NCBI GenBank assembly: GCA_022448955.1
Contig: JAKVCU010000002.1
Location: 39,006-103,005 of the forward strand
DNA length: 64,000 bases
Origin: Saprospiraceae bacterium
Lineage (GTDB): Bacteria; Bacteroidota; Bacteroidia; Chitinophagales; Saprospiraceae
Direction of reading: 5' to 3'
The notes under the pieces were generated by a model that worked only from the letters and a program-made list of their open reading frames with translations, was not told the DNA's origin and made no database searches. Position 1 is the stretch's first letter. Each line of letters opens with the position of its first letter. The position numbers and the translations under genes were made by a program. This document shows positions 1 to 10,210 of this stretch, piece after piece.

Positions 1-2319
1 TTTTCGAAAGAGACCAATCGAATAGAAATGCTGAATGGTTCACAATGGCTTGAGCTAGCAAAAGAAGCATGGACCAACAGCTACAACGATGCTATAACTG
101 ATAATGATCCATCTAATGACGCTACCTATGATATCTCTAATGATTACCAAAAATTCTGGAACGAAATCTTACCAGAAGGGCTAAGCCGAGAGGTTGCCGA
201 AATGACCAATACAGATTGGATCGACGAAACACTCCAAGATGGTTTTTTTCAAGAAATGAACCTTTCCACTTCTGGAGGAAATGAAAAAACACTGTTTTAT
301 ATTGGAGGAACCTATCGAGACGAAAAAGGAATTTTTGTAGGAAATAATTTTAAAAGGTACAATGCGCGAGTTAATCTTGACCATCATCCTACGGAGTACC
401 TATCTATTGGCGCTCGAACAGCCTTTACTGTTACAGATAGTGATATTATTCCAATTTCTTGGGCTGGAGGTCTTGGTACTGCTCAAAGTCAAGCACTTCC
501 TTTTTGGCCAATTTTTAATGAAGATGGCACCTATTTCAATGCTCAATCTGGAAATAATGTGGCAGCTGAGTTAGCCAATACAGAAATGAATCAGAAAGGT
601 ACCTCCATTTTAGGAAATGTATATGCACAGTTGAAATTCTTGAAAAATTTTACACTGCGTTCTGAATTTGGAATCAATAATATTTATAAAAAAGAGTTTT
701 ACTATCGTTCTGCAGTTATAGAACCCGAAGCTATATCCACCTCTGTTTTGTCTGAAAGCCAAAACTGGAATATGAATAATACGCTCTCTTATTCTAATAG
801 CTTTGGGCGCCACTCCATTGATATAGTAGGTGGAATGAACGCAACTAAAAATGACTACTTCCAAAACGTAATCAATGGGGAAACTTTCCCAAACCCTGCA
901 TTAAAAAATCCTGAAAATGCAGCTATTCAGACAGCCTCTGTAAACACTACTCAATTTAGTTTTCTTTCTTTTTTGGGCCGCCTAAACTACCGCTTTGATG
1001 ATAAATACTTGTTAGGTGTCAGTGTTCGGCGTGATGGATCTTCAAGGTTTGGTTCTGGCAATCGATGGGGTACTTTTCCCGCTGTTTCTTTAGGTTGGAT
1101 TATCTCAGAAGAAAACTTCTTAAAAGATGCAAAAGTCCTTAGTTTCTTAAAATTAAGGGCAAGCTATGGGGAAACGGGCAATGCAGAGATTGGTAATTTC
1201 GAATATTTTGGTGCTTTCGTTACCAATAACTATGTAGATCGCCCAGGAATTGTAGTCCAAGAGATTGATAATAATTCGCTGAGCTGGGAAAGTACCAAAC
1301 AGTATGATGTAGGGGTGGATATTGGACTGTGGGGTGGCAGAGTAGAAGCTGGCGTAGATGTCTATCTCAAGCAAACCGACGACTTATTGACTCAAGTTGA
1401 TGTTTCTTCTCTTTCCGGTGTCGAAAGAGTAACTAGTAATATTGGCTCACTCGAAAACAAAGGCTTCGATCTATCCATTACTACACACAATACTAGAGGC
1501 AAGCTAAAATGGGTTTCCAACATAAATCTAGCTTATAATACCAATCAGATAACGGACTTAGGCGGTTTAGACTTTATTCCGGGGCAGCTATTTGGATTAG
1601 GAGCTATTGGCTTAGGACAACCGGTAGGCGCAAGGTATACTGTTCCTTGGGCAGGTATTGCTTCAAGTGATATATCTTTAATTGTAAGCGACCCCGATGA
1701 TCCATCTTTACAAAATGAAATTCAAGTAAAAGGGGGAGACGAGTTATTTATTAATCAATTTGGTGAACTCACTAATATTTATAATCCTAATGACCAAGTT
1801 TTTATTGGAAATCCAACCCCACTTTGGTCAGGAGGCTTCACTAATTCTTTTTCCTATAAAAACTTTGATCTAAGTGTTTTGATCACCTTCGCAACAGGCC
1901 ATGATCTTTCCAATGATGAACGAAGGTTTCAATATGCTCCGTTCGGATTCGGATGGACTATGATGGCAAATGGGATGGAGCGCTGGCAAAACCAAGGTGA
2001 CCTCACTGATATGCATAGAGTAACATGGGCTGCACCCAATAGAAATTATACCTCTAGCAGAGTCATTACGGATGCTGACTTTGCAAGACTTAAAGACCTC
2101 ACTATTGGCTATAGTTTTCCAAAGTCATTATTGCAAAAGTGGAAGCTCCATGACTTTAGGATTTATGCAAAAGGTACTAACCTCGCTACTCTCACTTCCT
2201 ATAACGGTTGGGATCCAGAGTACAACAGAGACGGAGCAGGTAATGTAGGCCAAAGCAAATCATGGCTCCCATCTCCTCAAGCTAGAAGTATCTCTTTTGG
2301 CATAAATATTGGCTTATAG
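1..2319 (+). CDS. SusC/RagA-family TonB-linked outer membrane protein, 5'-truncated by the window edge
   Basis: Frame open from base 1; SusC-like C-terminal barrel (RFDDKYLLGVSVRRDGSSRFG, WGTFPAVSLGWIISEE, DFARLKDLTIGYSFPK); SusD follows directly. Confidence 0.93.
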   Translation, partial: FSKETNRIEMLNGSQWLELAKEAWTNSYNDAITDNDPSNDATYDISNDYQKFWNEILPEGLSREVAEMTNTDWIDETLQDGFFQEMNLSTSGGNEKTLFYIGGTYRDEKGIFVGNNFKRYNARVNLDHHPTEYLSIGARTAFTVTDSDIIPISWAGGLGTAQSQALPFWPIFNEDGTYFNAQSGNNVAAELANTEMNQKGTSILGNVYAQLKFLKNFTLRSEFGINNIYKKEFYYRSAVIEPEAISTSVLSESQNWNMNNTLSYSNSFGRHSIDIVGGMNATKNDYFQNVINGETFPNPALKNPENAAIQTASVNTTQFSFLSFLGRLNYRFDDKYLLGVSVRRDGSSRFGSGNRWGTFPAVSLGWIISEENFLKDAKVLSFLKLRASYGETGNAEIGNFEYFGAFVTNNYVDRPGIVVQEIDNNSLSWESTKQYDVGVDIGLWGGRVEAGVDVYLKQTDDLLTQVDVSSLSGVERVTSNIGSLENKGFDLSITTHNTRGKLKWVSNINLAYNTNQITDLGGLDFIPGQLFGLGAIGLGQPVGARYTVPWAGIASSDISLIVSDPDDPSLQNEIQVKGGDELFINQFGELTNIYNPNDQVFIGNPTPLWSGGFTNSFSYKNFDLSVLITFATGHDLSNDERRFQYAPFGFGWTMMANGMERWQNQGDLTDMHRVTWAAPNRNYTSSRVITDADFARLKDLTIGYSFPKSLLQKWKLHDFRIYAKGTNLATLTSYNGWDPEYNRDGAGNVGQSKSWLPSPQARSISFGINIGL

Positions 2320-2357
2320 CTATTGCAAAATCATAAACACTTGAAAAGAAACATTTT

Positions 2358-3704
2358 ATGGCTAACATTAAATATATACTGGCATTCAACATCATACTTC
2401 TTCTCTCTTCCTGCAGTGACTTCCTCAATCTAGAGCCTGAAACAAGCCTTTCAAGCGCAGTAGCCTTTGATAATATTGAAGGTATTGAAGCAGGAATCAA
2501 TGGCGCCTATTCCATTATTCATTCCGATTGGGTGGAACGACAATATATTTTTGCTGAATGTTTAATGAGTTCCGTAAAACAGGTTAATGCACTCTCTAAT
2601 TCCAATTATACGCAGGCACTTACACATGAAAATTGGTCGGATTTATTCAATATATCAGGCTATTTCTGGCAAATGTCCTATCGTACTATCGATGTTTCAA
2701 ACCAAATTATCCAAGCCATTCCAAATATTAATGCAGATAATGATAAAACAGCAGCTGATAAAGCACGCTTAGAAGGAGAAGCCTATTTTTTGAGGGGTTT
2801 AATGTATTTTGGATTGAATCGCTTTTTCGCCCAACCACAAAATGGTCTTTCTGTACCAATACTGACAACACCTTATCAGCCAGATCAATTTCCTTTCAGA
2901 GCAAGTATAGAGGAGACAAAAGCTCAAGTCATTGCAGATCTAGAACAGGCAGAATCTTTGATGCAGAATATAGAAAGTAATGATGGGAGAGCAACTATAT
3001 GGTCAGTACGAGGAATGCTAGCTCGTGCTTACTTCGAATTTAAAGACTATCAGAAAGCACAAGAATATGCCAACTTAGTGATAGAAAGTGGTCGATTTGC
3101 CCTCAAGGACGGTCAGGTAGGCTCCGCTTACAGTACTGACATCTCCTCTGAAAATATTTTCACCTTTCTCTCTGCAGCAAATGATCGAGCAGCCAATAAC
3201 TTATATGAACGATTTAGTATAAATAATGCAAATGTTCAGCTATCCTTATCTGCTGATTTTTGGAATCAAATAAATCAAGAACCTACTGACTTAAGAATAG
3301 ATGAATTACATACTGATTTAGGTGGTGGAGTAGCTTGCCATAAATATGACGTACGTAATATGAATATCCCATTCCTAAGATTACCAGAAATGTACCTAAT
3401 TCGAGCAGAATCTAAAGCAGAAAATAATGACTTAGATGGGGGATTGGTGGATTTGAATCGTCTTCGCCAAAGAGTAGGCCTGAGCGCTACAGATTACGTA
3501 AACCAATCAGATTTGTTAGAAAAAATATTCCATAACCGCACAGTTGAAATGTCAATGGAAGGCCAAAACTTCCACAACTTAAAACGCTTAGAACAACCAA
3601 TTGGTGGTTATCCTTGGGAAGAAGCCAGATTCAAGTTAGTATTTTTTATCCCATTAAAAGAAATTCAACTCAACCCAAATCTTATCCAAAATGAAATATG
3701 GTAA
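2358..3704 (+). CDS. SusD/RagB-family nutrient-binding outer membrane lipoprotein
   Basis: Lipoprotein signal (LLLSSCSDFLNLEP), RGLMYFGLNRFFAQP, C-terminal RLPEMYLIRAESKAENND; directly after SusC. Confidence 0.95.
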   Translation: MANIKYILAFNIILLLSSCSDFLNLEPETSLSSAVAFDNIEGIEAGINGAYSIIHSDWVERQYIFAECLMSSVKQVNALSNSNYTQALTHENWSDLFNISGYFWQMSYRTIDVSNQIIQAIPNINADNDKTAADKARLEGEAYFLRGLMYFGLNRFFAQPQNGLSVPILTTPYQPDQFPFRASIEETKAQVIADLEQAESLMQNIESNDGRATIWSVRGMLARAYFEFKDYQKAQEYANLVIESGRFALKDGQVGSAYSTDISSENIFTFLSAANDRAANNLYERFSINNANVQLSLSADFWNQINQEPTDLRIDELHTDLGGGVACHKYDVRNMNIPFLRLPEMYLIRAESKAENNDLDGGLVDLNRLRQRVGLSATDYVNQSDLLEKIFHNRTVEMSMEGQNFHNLKRLEQPIGGYPWEEARFKLVFFIPLKEIQLNPNLIQNEIW

Positions 3705-5700
3705 CCTTCCACTCAGTTGGTCATTTTTTGGATATCAAGAAGTTAAAATTATATCCAATAAGATCTATATTCTTATAAATCAGGTAATAGATCGATCATA
3801 TATATTATGCATTTTATTCAGTTTATTCCTGTATAGCTTGACAGCTCAATCGTTTTTCGAAGAGGTCGCTCAACAATCTGGAATAGATTATACTTATTCT
3901 ACCGTTAATTATCTAGGGGGAGGGGCTGCCTTTTTTGATTATGATAATGATGGAGATGAAGATATCTGGGTAGCTGGAGGAGTAAAGCAAGACGTATTCT
4001 TTGAAAACGATGGCAATGGAAATTTTACAGAGATTGGTGCTCAAATAGGATTAGATGCAGCTAATGGCAATGTAACTTCTGGTGTGATAACAGGAGATTT
4101 AGATAATGATGGCTTTCGTGATGTTATGACGATTCCTCACATTGGCCATCATCCTCTATTGTTTAGAAATAACGGAAATGGTACTTTTTCTGAAATATCA
4201 GCAGAAGCAGGTATTGGGTTAGATGAATATAAAGCTCAAAGTCATGCAGCTGCTATGGCAGATGTTAATTTGGATGGCTACCTCGATATTTATTTAGCCA
4301 CCTATATCGATAATATAAACAGTATTTATGACCAATCTGGCGCTGTAGTTGGCTTTGATCATGATTGTTTTAAAGATTTCCTATTTATCAATAATGGTGA
4401 CTGGACCTTCACTGAATCTTCTGCTCAATATGCCATTAACAATGAGGGATGTGCTTTAGCCGTCACTTTTACAGATTATGATGGAGATGCTGATGCTGAT
4501 ATAATGGTGGCCAATGACTTCGGTGAATGGATTATTCCCAATGTTTTGTATCAAAATCAATTCCCAGAAAGTCATTATTCTGATGTAAGCCAAGCCTCTA
4601 ATGCTGATCCAGCTGTTTATGGTATGGGTATTGCTATCGGTGATTATGATCAAGACTTAGATTTAGATTATTACATCACCAATCTAGGTCGCAATGTTTT
4701 GATCGAATATCAAGCCGATGGGATATTCGAAGATAAAACAGATCAAAGAGGAATTGAGGATACCTTTATGAGTGGTGACTCCCTCCTCGCATCCGGATGG
4801 GGAACTGCATTTGTAGATGTAGATAATGACCAAGATTTGGATCTTTTTGTTTGTAATGGTTTCATTCCTTCTGCACTATTTATTGATAATCATGAATACA
4901 ATCAAAATCGTCTTTTTCTAAATGATGGCAATCCACAGGGCCTAGGTTACTCATTTTCTGAAATTGCCTCTGGCTCAGATTTAGCAGATGGTGGAAGAGG
5001 TAGAGGCTACGCCTATTCTGACTACGATAATGATGGAGATTTAGATTTTTTAGTCGTAAACATCAATCACCATACAATGGGTGACCCTATCGAAAAGGTA
5101 CAGCTCTACAGAAATGAACTTGAAAACGATAACAACTGGCTTCAACTTAAACTTGAAGGAACTATAAACAATAAAGATGCCTTTGGCTCTACAGTCAAAA
5201 TTGTAGTCGGTAATCACTCTTGGCTTCATGATTACAATGGTGGGTTTGGATCATTTGCCTCTCAGCATAGTAGTATAGCTCATTTCGGACTAGGCCAAGC
5301 ATCACAAGTAGACAGCCTAGTCATTAGCTGGCCTGGTGGCAATAAGAGCTATCACACCAATATACCTGCAAACCAAAAAGTAAAAATTACTGAAGATGGA
5401 GATCTAACTACCACAAATAACTTATCAAGTAGCCCAACGAATTTTCGGATGGATGTTTATCCTAACCCTTTTTCTGATCAAGTGAAGGTGGCTTTTGACC
5501 TCCAAAAGGGAAGTCAAATAAATATTGCTGTCTTTGATGCATTGGGAAAAAAAGTAGAAACACTGAAAAATGCCTATTTGCATAGGGGAGCCCATTCAAT
5601 TTATTGGACTCCTTCTGTTCAACATAAAACTACTGCTTGGTATGTAGTCGTACTTAAAAGCGAACATTATTTGATATCACAAAGAGTGTTTTATCAATAG
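3691..5700 (+). CDS. FG-GAP/VCBS repeat + ASPIC/UnbV (CRTAC1-like) protein with T9SS C-terminal sorting domain
   Basis: Repeated DxDxDGDxD motifs (FFDYDNDGDEDIWVAGG), ASPIC/UnbV tail (SQHSSIAHFGLGQASQVDSLVISWPGG), C-terminal VYPNPFSDQV; true start may be downstream of 3691. Confidence 0.9.
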   Translation: MKYGNLPLSWSFFGYQEVKIISNKIYILINQVIDRSYILCILFSLFLYSLTAQSFFEEVAQQSGIDYTYSTVNYLGGGAAFFDYDNDGDEDIWVAGGVKQDVFFENDGNGNFTEIGAQIGLDAANGNVTSGVITGDLDNDGFRDVMTIPHIGHHPLLFRNNGNGTFSEISAEAGIGLDEYKAQSHAAAMADVNLDGYLDIYLATYIDNINSIYDQSGAVVGFDHDCFKDFLFINNGDWTFTESSAQYAINNEGCALAVTFTDYDGDADADIMVANDFGEWIIPNVLYQNQFPESHYSDVSQASNADPAVYGMGIAIGDYDQDLDLDYYITNLGRNVLIEYQADGIFEDKTDQRGIEDTFMSGDSLLASGWGTAFVDVDNDQDLDLFVCNGFIPSALFIDNHEYNQNRLFLNDGNPQGLGYSFSEIASGSDLADGGRGRGYAYSDYDNDGDLDFLVVNINHHTMGDPIEKVQLYRNELENDNNWLQLKLEGTINNKDAFGSTVKIVVGNHSWLHDYNGGFGSFASQHSSIAHFGLGQASQVDSLVISWPGGNKSYHTNIPANQKVKITEDGDLTTTNNLSSSPTNFRMDVYPNPFSDQVKVAFDLQKGSQINIAVFDALGKKVETLKNAYLHRGAHSIYWTPSVQHKTTAWYVVVLKSEHYLISQRVFYQ

Positions 5701-5791
5701 ATATATAGTGATTTAAGTTAATGGCCTAAATGTTGCATAAAGCTATTAACTCAAATTTTTCATTTTTAATATTTAAAATACAGATTTCATT

Positions 5792-7012
5792 ATGAAAAAA
5801 TTGTACATACTTCTAATGGCAGTTGTGCTTGCCTTTTCCATCCATGCACAAGATAATACAAGCATTCCTCTGGTAGGAACTTGTCTAAATCCTGATGAAG
5901 GAACTATTGAATTTCTTTTTGATCTAAATGCAAATTGCCCAGAAGCAGATCCGAATGGCGTCTTACCTGGAGTTCAGCAAATGGGGTTTCACTCTGGTGC
6001 CAATGATTGGTCTTCTATCGTGGCTTGGGATGATGCAGCCGCAGTACCAGCAGTCAACAATGGTAACGACACTTTAACTTTGACCATAAATGTCTCCGAT
6101 TATTATGGCGTTGCTTTCGGTGACCTTAGTGATATCAAAATGGTAGTCAATAATGGTTTTGCTGATCCTTCCGACCCTTGGACAGTAGCATTACGCGATT
6201 CTACAGATGGCTCTAGCTTTGGGGATCCTACAGATTGCTCTGATCTCATTATGGTAATTTCTGACACACCAACCTGTAGTGATCTCAATCAAACTTCCAG
6301 TTTGGTATTATGGTCGGATACAGGAGATAGCGAAACTTGTGTAGATCCAGCATCTGGTAAAATTAAAATTGATCTAGATTATGAAATTCGTTGTATAGAA
6401 GCAGATTCTACAGGCGTTTTAGCTGGAGCTCCCTCTTTAGGGTTTCATTCTGGAGCCAATAACTGGTCAACTATAGTTGGTTGGGATGATCCTGGTGCAG
6501 TTGAACTCGTTAATAATGGTAGTGACAACTTTTCTGCTGTCATTGATGTAATGGACTACTACGGTATGCCTTTAGAAGACTTAGAGAACATTAACATGAT
6601 TGCTAACAATGGCCCAAATGATCCTGCAGCAGCATGGGATGTAGCTATTAGAGACCCTAAAGATGGTGGTAGCTTTGGCAACCCAAATCCTTGCTCTGAT
6701 ATTTTCATGCTAGTCAGTGAAGCACCAACATGTGACCTTTCCACTGGTACGAAAGATATTCAATTGCAGCACAGTTTCAAAGTGGCACCGAATCCATTTA
6801 GTAATCGTACTTTCTTAGAATTTGATAATCCTCAGAACCAAACATTTAGCCTAGTCATTACAAATATGTCTGGTCAAATCGTTAGGAGAATGAGTAATAT
6901 CACTGGAGAGCGAGTGTTAGTAGAAAGAGAGGATATGCCAGCAGGCATGTTTGTGGCAAATTTAATTGATGAAGAAGGCAATTTTGCTATTACTAAGTTA
7001 ATCGTAAAATAA
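5792..7012 (+). CDS. Exported T9SS-sorted protein with two tandem ~150-aa domains, possible surface glycan-binding protein
   Basis: Signal peptide; GFHSGAN(D/N)WS(S/T)IV.WDD motif repeated at aa 66 and 218; C-terminal VAPNPFSNRTFLEF sorting domain. Confidence 0.8.
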   Translation: MKKLYILLMAVVLAFSIHAQDNTSIPLVGTCLNPDEGTIEFLFDLNANCPEADPNGVLPGVQQMGFHSGANDWSSIVAWDDAAAVPAVNNGNDTLTLTINVSDYYGVAFGDLSDIKMVVNNGFADPSDPWTVALRDSTDGSSFGDPTDCSDLIMVISDTPTCSDLNQTSSLVLWSDTGDSETCVDPASGKIKIDLDYEIRCIEADSTGVLAGAPSLGFHSGANNWSTIVGWDDPGAVELVNNGSDNFSAVIDVMDYYGMPLEDLENINMIANNGPNDPAAAWDVAIRDPKDGGSFGNPNPCSDIFMLVSEAPTCDLSTGTKDIQLQHSFKVAPNPFSNRTFLEFDNPQNQTFSLVITNMSGQIVRRMSNITGERVLVEREDMPAGMFVANLIDEEGNFAITKLIVK

Positions 7013-7035
7013 ATAACGCTCCTATTTTTTACGGT

Positions 7036-7063
7036 AAAAGCGATACCCAAGCGTATCGCTTTT
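7036..7063 (+). terminator. Hairpin AAAAGCGATAC-N6-GTATCGCTTTT, likely intrinsic terminator
   Basis: 11-bp perfect stem just downstream of the ORF ending at 7012. Confidence 0.6.
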
Positions 7064-7083
7064 GCTCCATAGAAAAACCAATT

Positions 7084-8397
7084 ATGAATAGATATAGCCA
7101 ATCACCTTTTTGTTTTATTATAGTTTTTAGCTTGCTGTTTTTTTCTTGCCAACCGGAAGAGAAAAAGCAAGAAATCTCAAAAATACACGCAGTAATTAAT
7201 GATCAAAAACCTGCTCTTGATTCCTTATTAGATTATTATGTTGATGAAGATTTTTATCCCTTTGTTTATGCTAGATTAGAAAATATCGATGGAAGTCTAC
7301 TTTATGAACATGGCCAACAGAACGCAAACTTATTGCCTAATACCACAATCAATAAAGACACTTGGATCAGAATTTGGTCGATGAGTAAAATTGTGACCAT
7401 CACCTTAGCCCTAGATTTGATTGAAGAGGGATTACTCCATTTTGATGATCCAGTTACCAAATTCATTCCTGAATTTAAGAACCTCCAAGTTGCTCGAGCA
7501 AATGATGGTAGCCCACTTACCAATGTTAATTTATCAACCCTAGAAAACATATGCCCCCTACAACTTGTCCCTAATGATTCTGTAATGACTATCCTTCATC
7601 TTCTAAACCATCAGGCAGGATTTTACTATGCCACTACTGGTTTGGAATGTTTAGATTCCATGCTTGCCGAAAAGAATATCGCTACATCTAAGAATAATCA
7701 GGATTTTATCGACCGATTAGCTAGCCTACCTTTAATTCAGCAGCCTGGTGAAAGCGATTATTATGGCATTAACACCACTGTCTTAGGCTTCGTAGCAGAA
7801 CGGGCCTCCGGTAAAAGTTTAAAACAATTAGTGGATGATAAACTTGGCAAAGGTCTAAAGATAGCAGGTTTACAATATGGAATCCCTGATGGTACTACTT
7901 TAATCCCAAAATTTACAGGTAGGGATTCGATGCTAAGAAAAGCCAAGAGAGGTGAATTGGACATCTTCGGTCCAGATGTTCCCGATTATGATCCTGATCA
8001 TGAATTGTACCTCGGAGGTGAGGGCATGTTAGCTACTGCAGACGGTTATGCCGATTTTGTACGCATGTTAGTCCAACATGGCAGCCTTAATGGCAACCGC
8101 TTTTTAGAAAAAGAGACTGTTGAAGATATCTATGCTCCACATAGTCAACTTGATAACCCATATGGCTATAATGGCTATAACCTTTGGGTTAGTGGTGATT
8201 CAATGCGTTTAAAAGGCCTTGGAGATGCTGGACTATGGCTTGGTGGAGGCTATGAGTGCACTCATTTTTGGGCAGATCCAAAACGTAATTTTGTAGGCGT
8301 TATTATGTCTCAAAATAATCAAGTAAAATCTCCTGGTTATGAAATGAATGATAAATTCAAAGGATTACTTTACAAAGCACTCTTCGAAATAGAATAA
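7084..8397 (+). CDS. Serine hydrolase, beta-lactamase/class C (PBP-like) family, lipoprotein
   Basis: SMSK (SxxK) motif, LLNHQAGF, LGGGYECTHFWADP; lipoprotein signal FSCQPEE. Confidence 0.88.
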   Translation: MNRYSQSPFCFIIVFSLLFFSCQPEEKKQEISKIHAVINDQKPALDSLLDYYVDEDFYPFVYARLENIDGSLLYEHGQQNANLLPNTTINKDTWIRIWSMSKIVTITLALDLIEEGLLHFDDPVTKFIPEFKNLQVARANDGSPLTNVNLSTLENICPLQLVPNDSVMTILHLLNHQAGFYYATTGLECLDSMLAEKNIATSKNNQDFIDRLASLPLIQQPGESDYYGINTTVLGFVAERASGKSLKQLVDDKLGKGLKIAGLQYGIPDGTTLIPKFTGRDSMLRKAKRGELDIFGPDVPDYDPDHELYLGGEGMLATADGYADFVRMLVQHGSLNGNRFLEKETVEDIYAPHSQLDNPYGYNGYNLWVSGDSMRLKGLGDAGLWLGGGYECTHFWADPKRNFVGVIMSQNNQVKSPGYEMNDKFKGLLYKALFEIE

Positions 8398-8431
8398 AAT
8401 GCTTGGTATTGCACTAAATATCTTAGAGTTT

Positions 8432-8460
8432 CTTTGCGCAAGCTTAGAGCCATAAATTTT
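8432..8460 (+). promoter_or_regulatory. Upstream motif shared with 19965-19991 (CTTTGCGCAAGCTTAGAGCCATAAATT)
   Basis: About 23/27 identity to the sequence upstream of the sulfatase at 20026; lies just 5' of the GH43 start. Confidence 0.35.
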
Positions 8461-8465
8461 TCAAT

Positions 8466-10166
8466 ATGAAATACATTCTTTTTTTTATTGTTTTGTTTCC
8501 TACAATTCTTCTTGCGCAGGACTCTAGCTTTTCGAACCCGATTCTGCCTGGAGGCCACCCAGACCCCTCTATTTGCCGAGTAGGTGATGATTATTACATC
8601 GTAAACTCAACATTTGAGTATTTTCCTGCACTACCTATTCACCATTCAAAAGATTTGGTCAACTGGGAGCTAATCGGTTATGGACTACATAGAAAAGAAC
8701 AAGCATCTGGTGTTGTAAATTTAATAGATGTTCAACAAAATGGTGGTATACACGCACCAACAATCAGATATCACGAGGGACTATTTTATATTATTGTCAC
8801 TAATATTTATGGCTCTAAAGTGCCTGGCCTACCTGGCCAGAACGTAAACTTTATCATTACTGCTAAAAACCCTGCAGGCCCATGGTCTGATCCACACGTA
8901 ATTGAAGGGGCTCCAGGAATAGATCCTGATATCTTTTTCGATGATGATGGAAAAGTCTATTTCATAGGTACTCATAAACCAGATGAGCCTAATGAGAATG
9001 GTATTGGAGAAATCTGGGTCCAAGAACTAGATTTGCAAAACTGGAAATTAAAAGGAAAACGTTCTTCTGTTTGGAAAGGTGCCTGTGGTGGTTGCTGTGT
9101 GGAGGGGCCACATATCTACAAGGAAAATGGTTTATACTACCTTCTTATAGCAGAAGGTGGAACGGGCCTAAATCATGCTGTAATGATTGCCGCTAGTCAA
9201 CAAATTAGAGGACCTTATGACCCCAACCCTCGAAACCCAATATTGACTTCACGTCACTTATCTAACAACTACTGGGTCCACAGCACTGGACATGCTGATC
9301 TGGTTGAGTTACCTGATGGCCGCTGGTATATGGTTGCGCTGGGTAAAAGAAGTGATGTAAATGGCTCTACGAATATGGGGAGAGAAACTCACCTGATTCC
9401 AGTAGTTTGGGAACCAGCTATTATCAGATGGCAGCAAGTCAGCGACACTGTTTGGGAACCTGTAGAATATTTATGGCCGGTTTGTGCGCCTGAAACTGGC
9501 AGAGTAGAACGCCATCAAAAACTACCTTTCCCTAATCAACCACAATATAGGAATGATGCTTTTTCGGATAATTTTGACGCTGATCAGTTACAATATGATT
9601 GGAACTTCAGAAGAGTACCTCAGGATAATACCTATTCGCTTACAGCCAAAAAAGGAAATTTGCGCCTTTATTTAAAGCCTCAAGTTCAGGCACTAAGAAC
9701 GCAGTATAGCTTCATTGGCTTTAGACAAAAAGAAAACAACTTTGAATATGCTGCCAAAATGGCCTTCTCACCCAAAACGGAAAAATCAGAGGCTGGAATT
9801 AGTGTCATGCAGCAAGATAATAACTATATCAATTTTACTATAAAAAAGACTGATAATGATATGGTCTTACAGCTAGTAGTAAAAGGTCGAAATGAAGAAA
9901 GTCAAACCATAAAACAGCAACTATTAAAAAAATATAATGGTAATATCATTTTAAAATTAATCTCAAAAAATAAACGCTATCATTATTTATACTCCCTCAA
10001 TGGTGGTGCATCTTTTGAAACATTTCAAGAAACTTCTGATGAGCTCGTTCTCTGTTATGGTTACATCGGAACAAACATTGGAATTTATGCTTCTTCCAAT
10101 GGGAAAACAACAAATGAATATGCGGATTTTGACTGGATCAGCTATAAAGGATTTCCAGATTATTAG
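8466..10166 (+). CDS. Glycoside hydrolase family 43 (beta-xylosidase/arabinofuranosidase-like) with C-terminal beta-sandwich domain
   Basis: NPILPGGHPDPSICRVGDDYYIVNSTFEYFPALPIHHSKDLVNWELIG, IDPDIFFDDDGKVYF, VEGPHIYKENGLYYLL. Confidence 0.95.
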   Translation: MKYILFFIVLFPTILLAQDSSFSNPILPGGHPDPSICRVGDDYYIVNSTFEYFPALPIHHSKDLVNWELIGYGLHRKEQASGVVNLIDVQQNGGIHAPTIRYHEGLFYIIVTNIYGSKVPGLPGQNVNFIITAKNPAGPWSDPHVIEGAPGIDPDIFFDDDGKVYFIGTHKPDEPNENGIGEIWVQELDLQNWKLKGKRSSVWKGACGGCCVEGPHIYKENGLYYLLIAEGGTGLNHAVMIAASQQIRGPYDPNPRNPILTSRHLSNNYWVHSTGHADLVELPDGRWYMVALGKRSDVNGSTNMGRETHLIPVVWEPAIIRWQQVSDTVWEPVEYLWPVCAPETGRVERHQKLPFPNQPQYRNDAFSDNFDADQLQYDWNFRRVPQDNTYSLTAKKGNLRLYLKPQVQALRTQYSFIGFRQKENNFEYAAKMAFSPKTEKSEAGISVMQQDNNYINFTIKKTDNDMVLQLVVKGRNEESQTIKQQLLKKYNGNIILKLISKNKRYHYLYSLNGGASFETFQETSDELVLCYGYIGTNIGIYASSNGKTTNEYADFDWISYKGFPDY

Positions 10167-10210
10167 GGTTTTCAAGATGCTCGTAAAGAAATTAATAATT
10201 TCATATTAAA

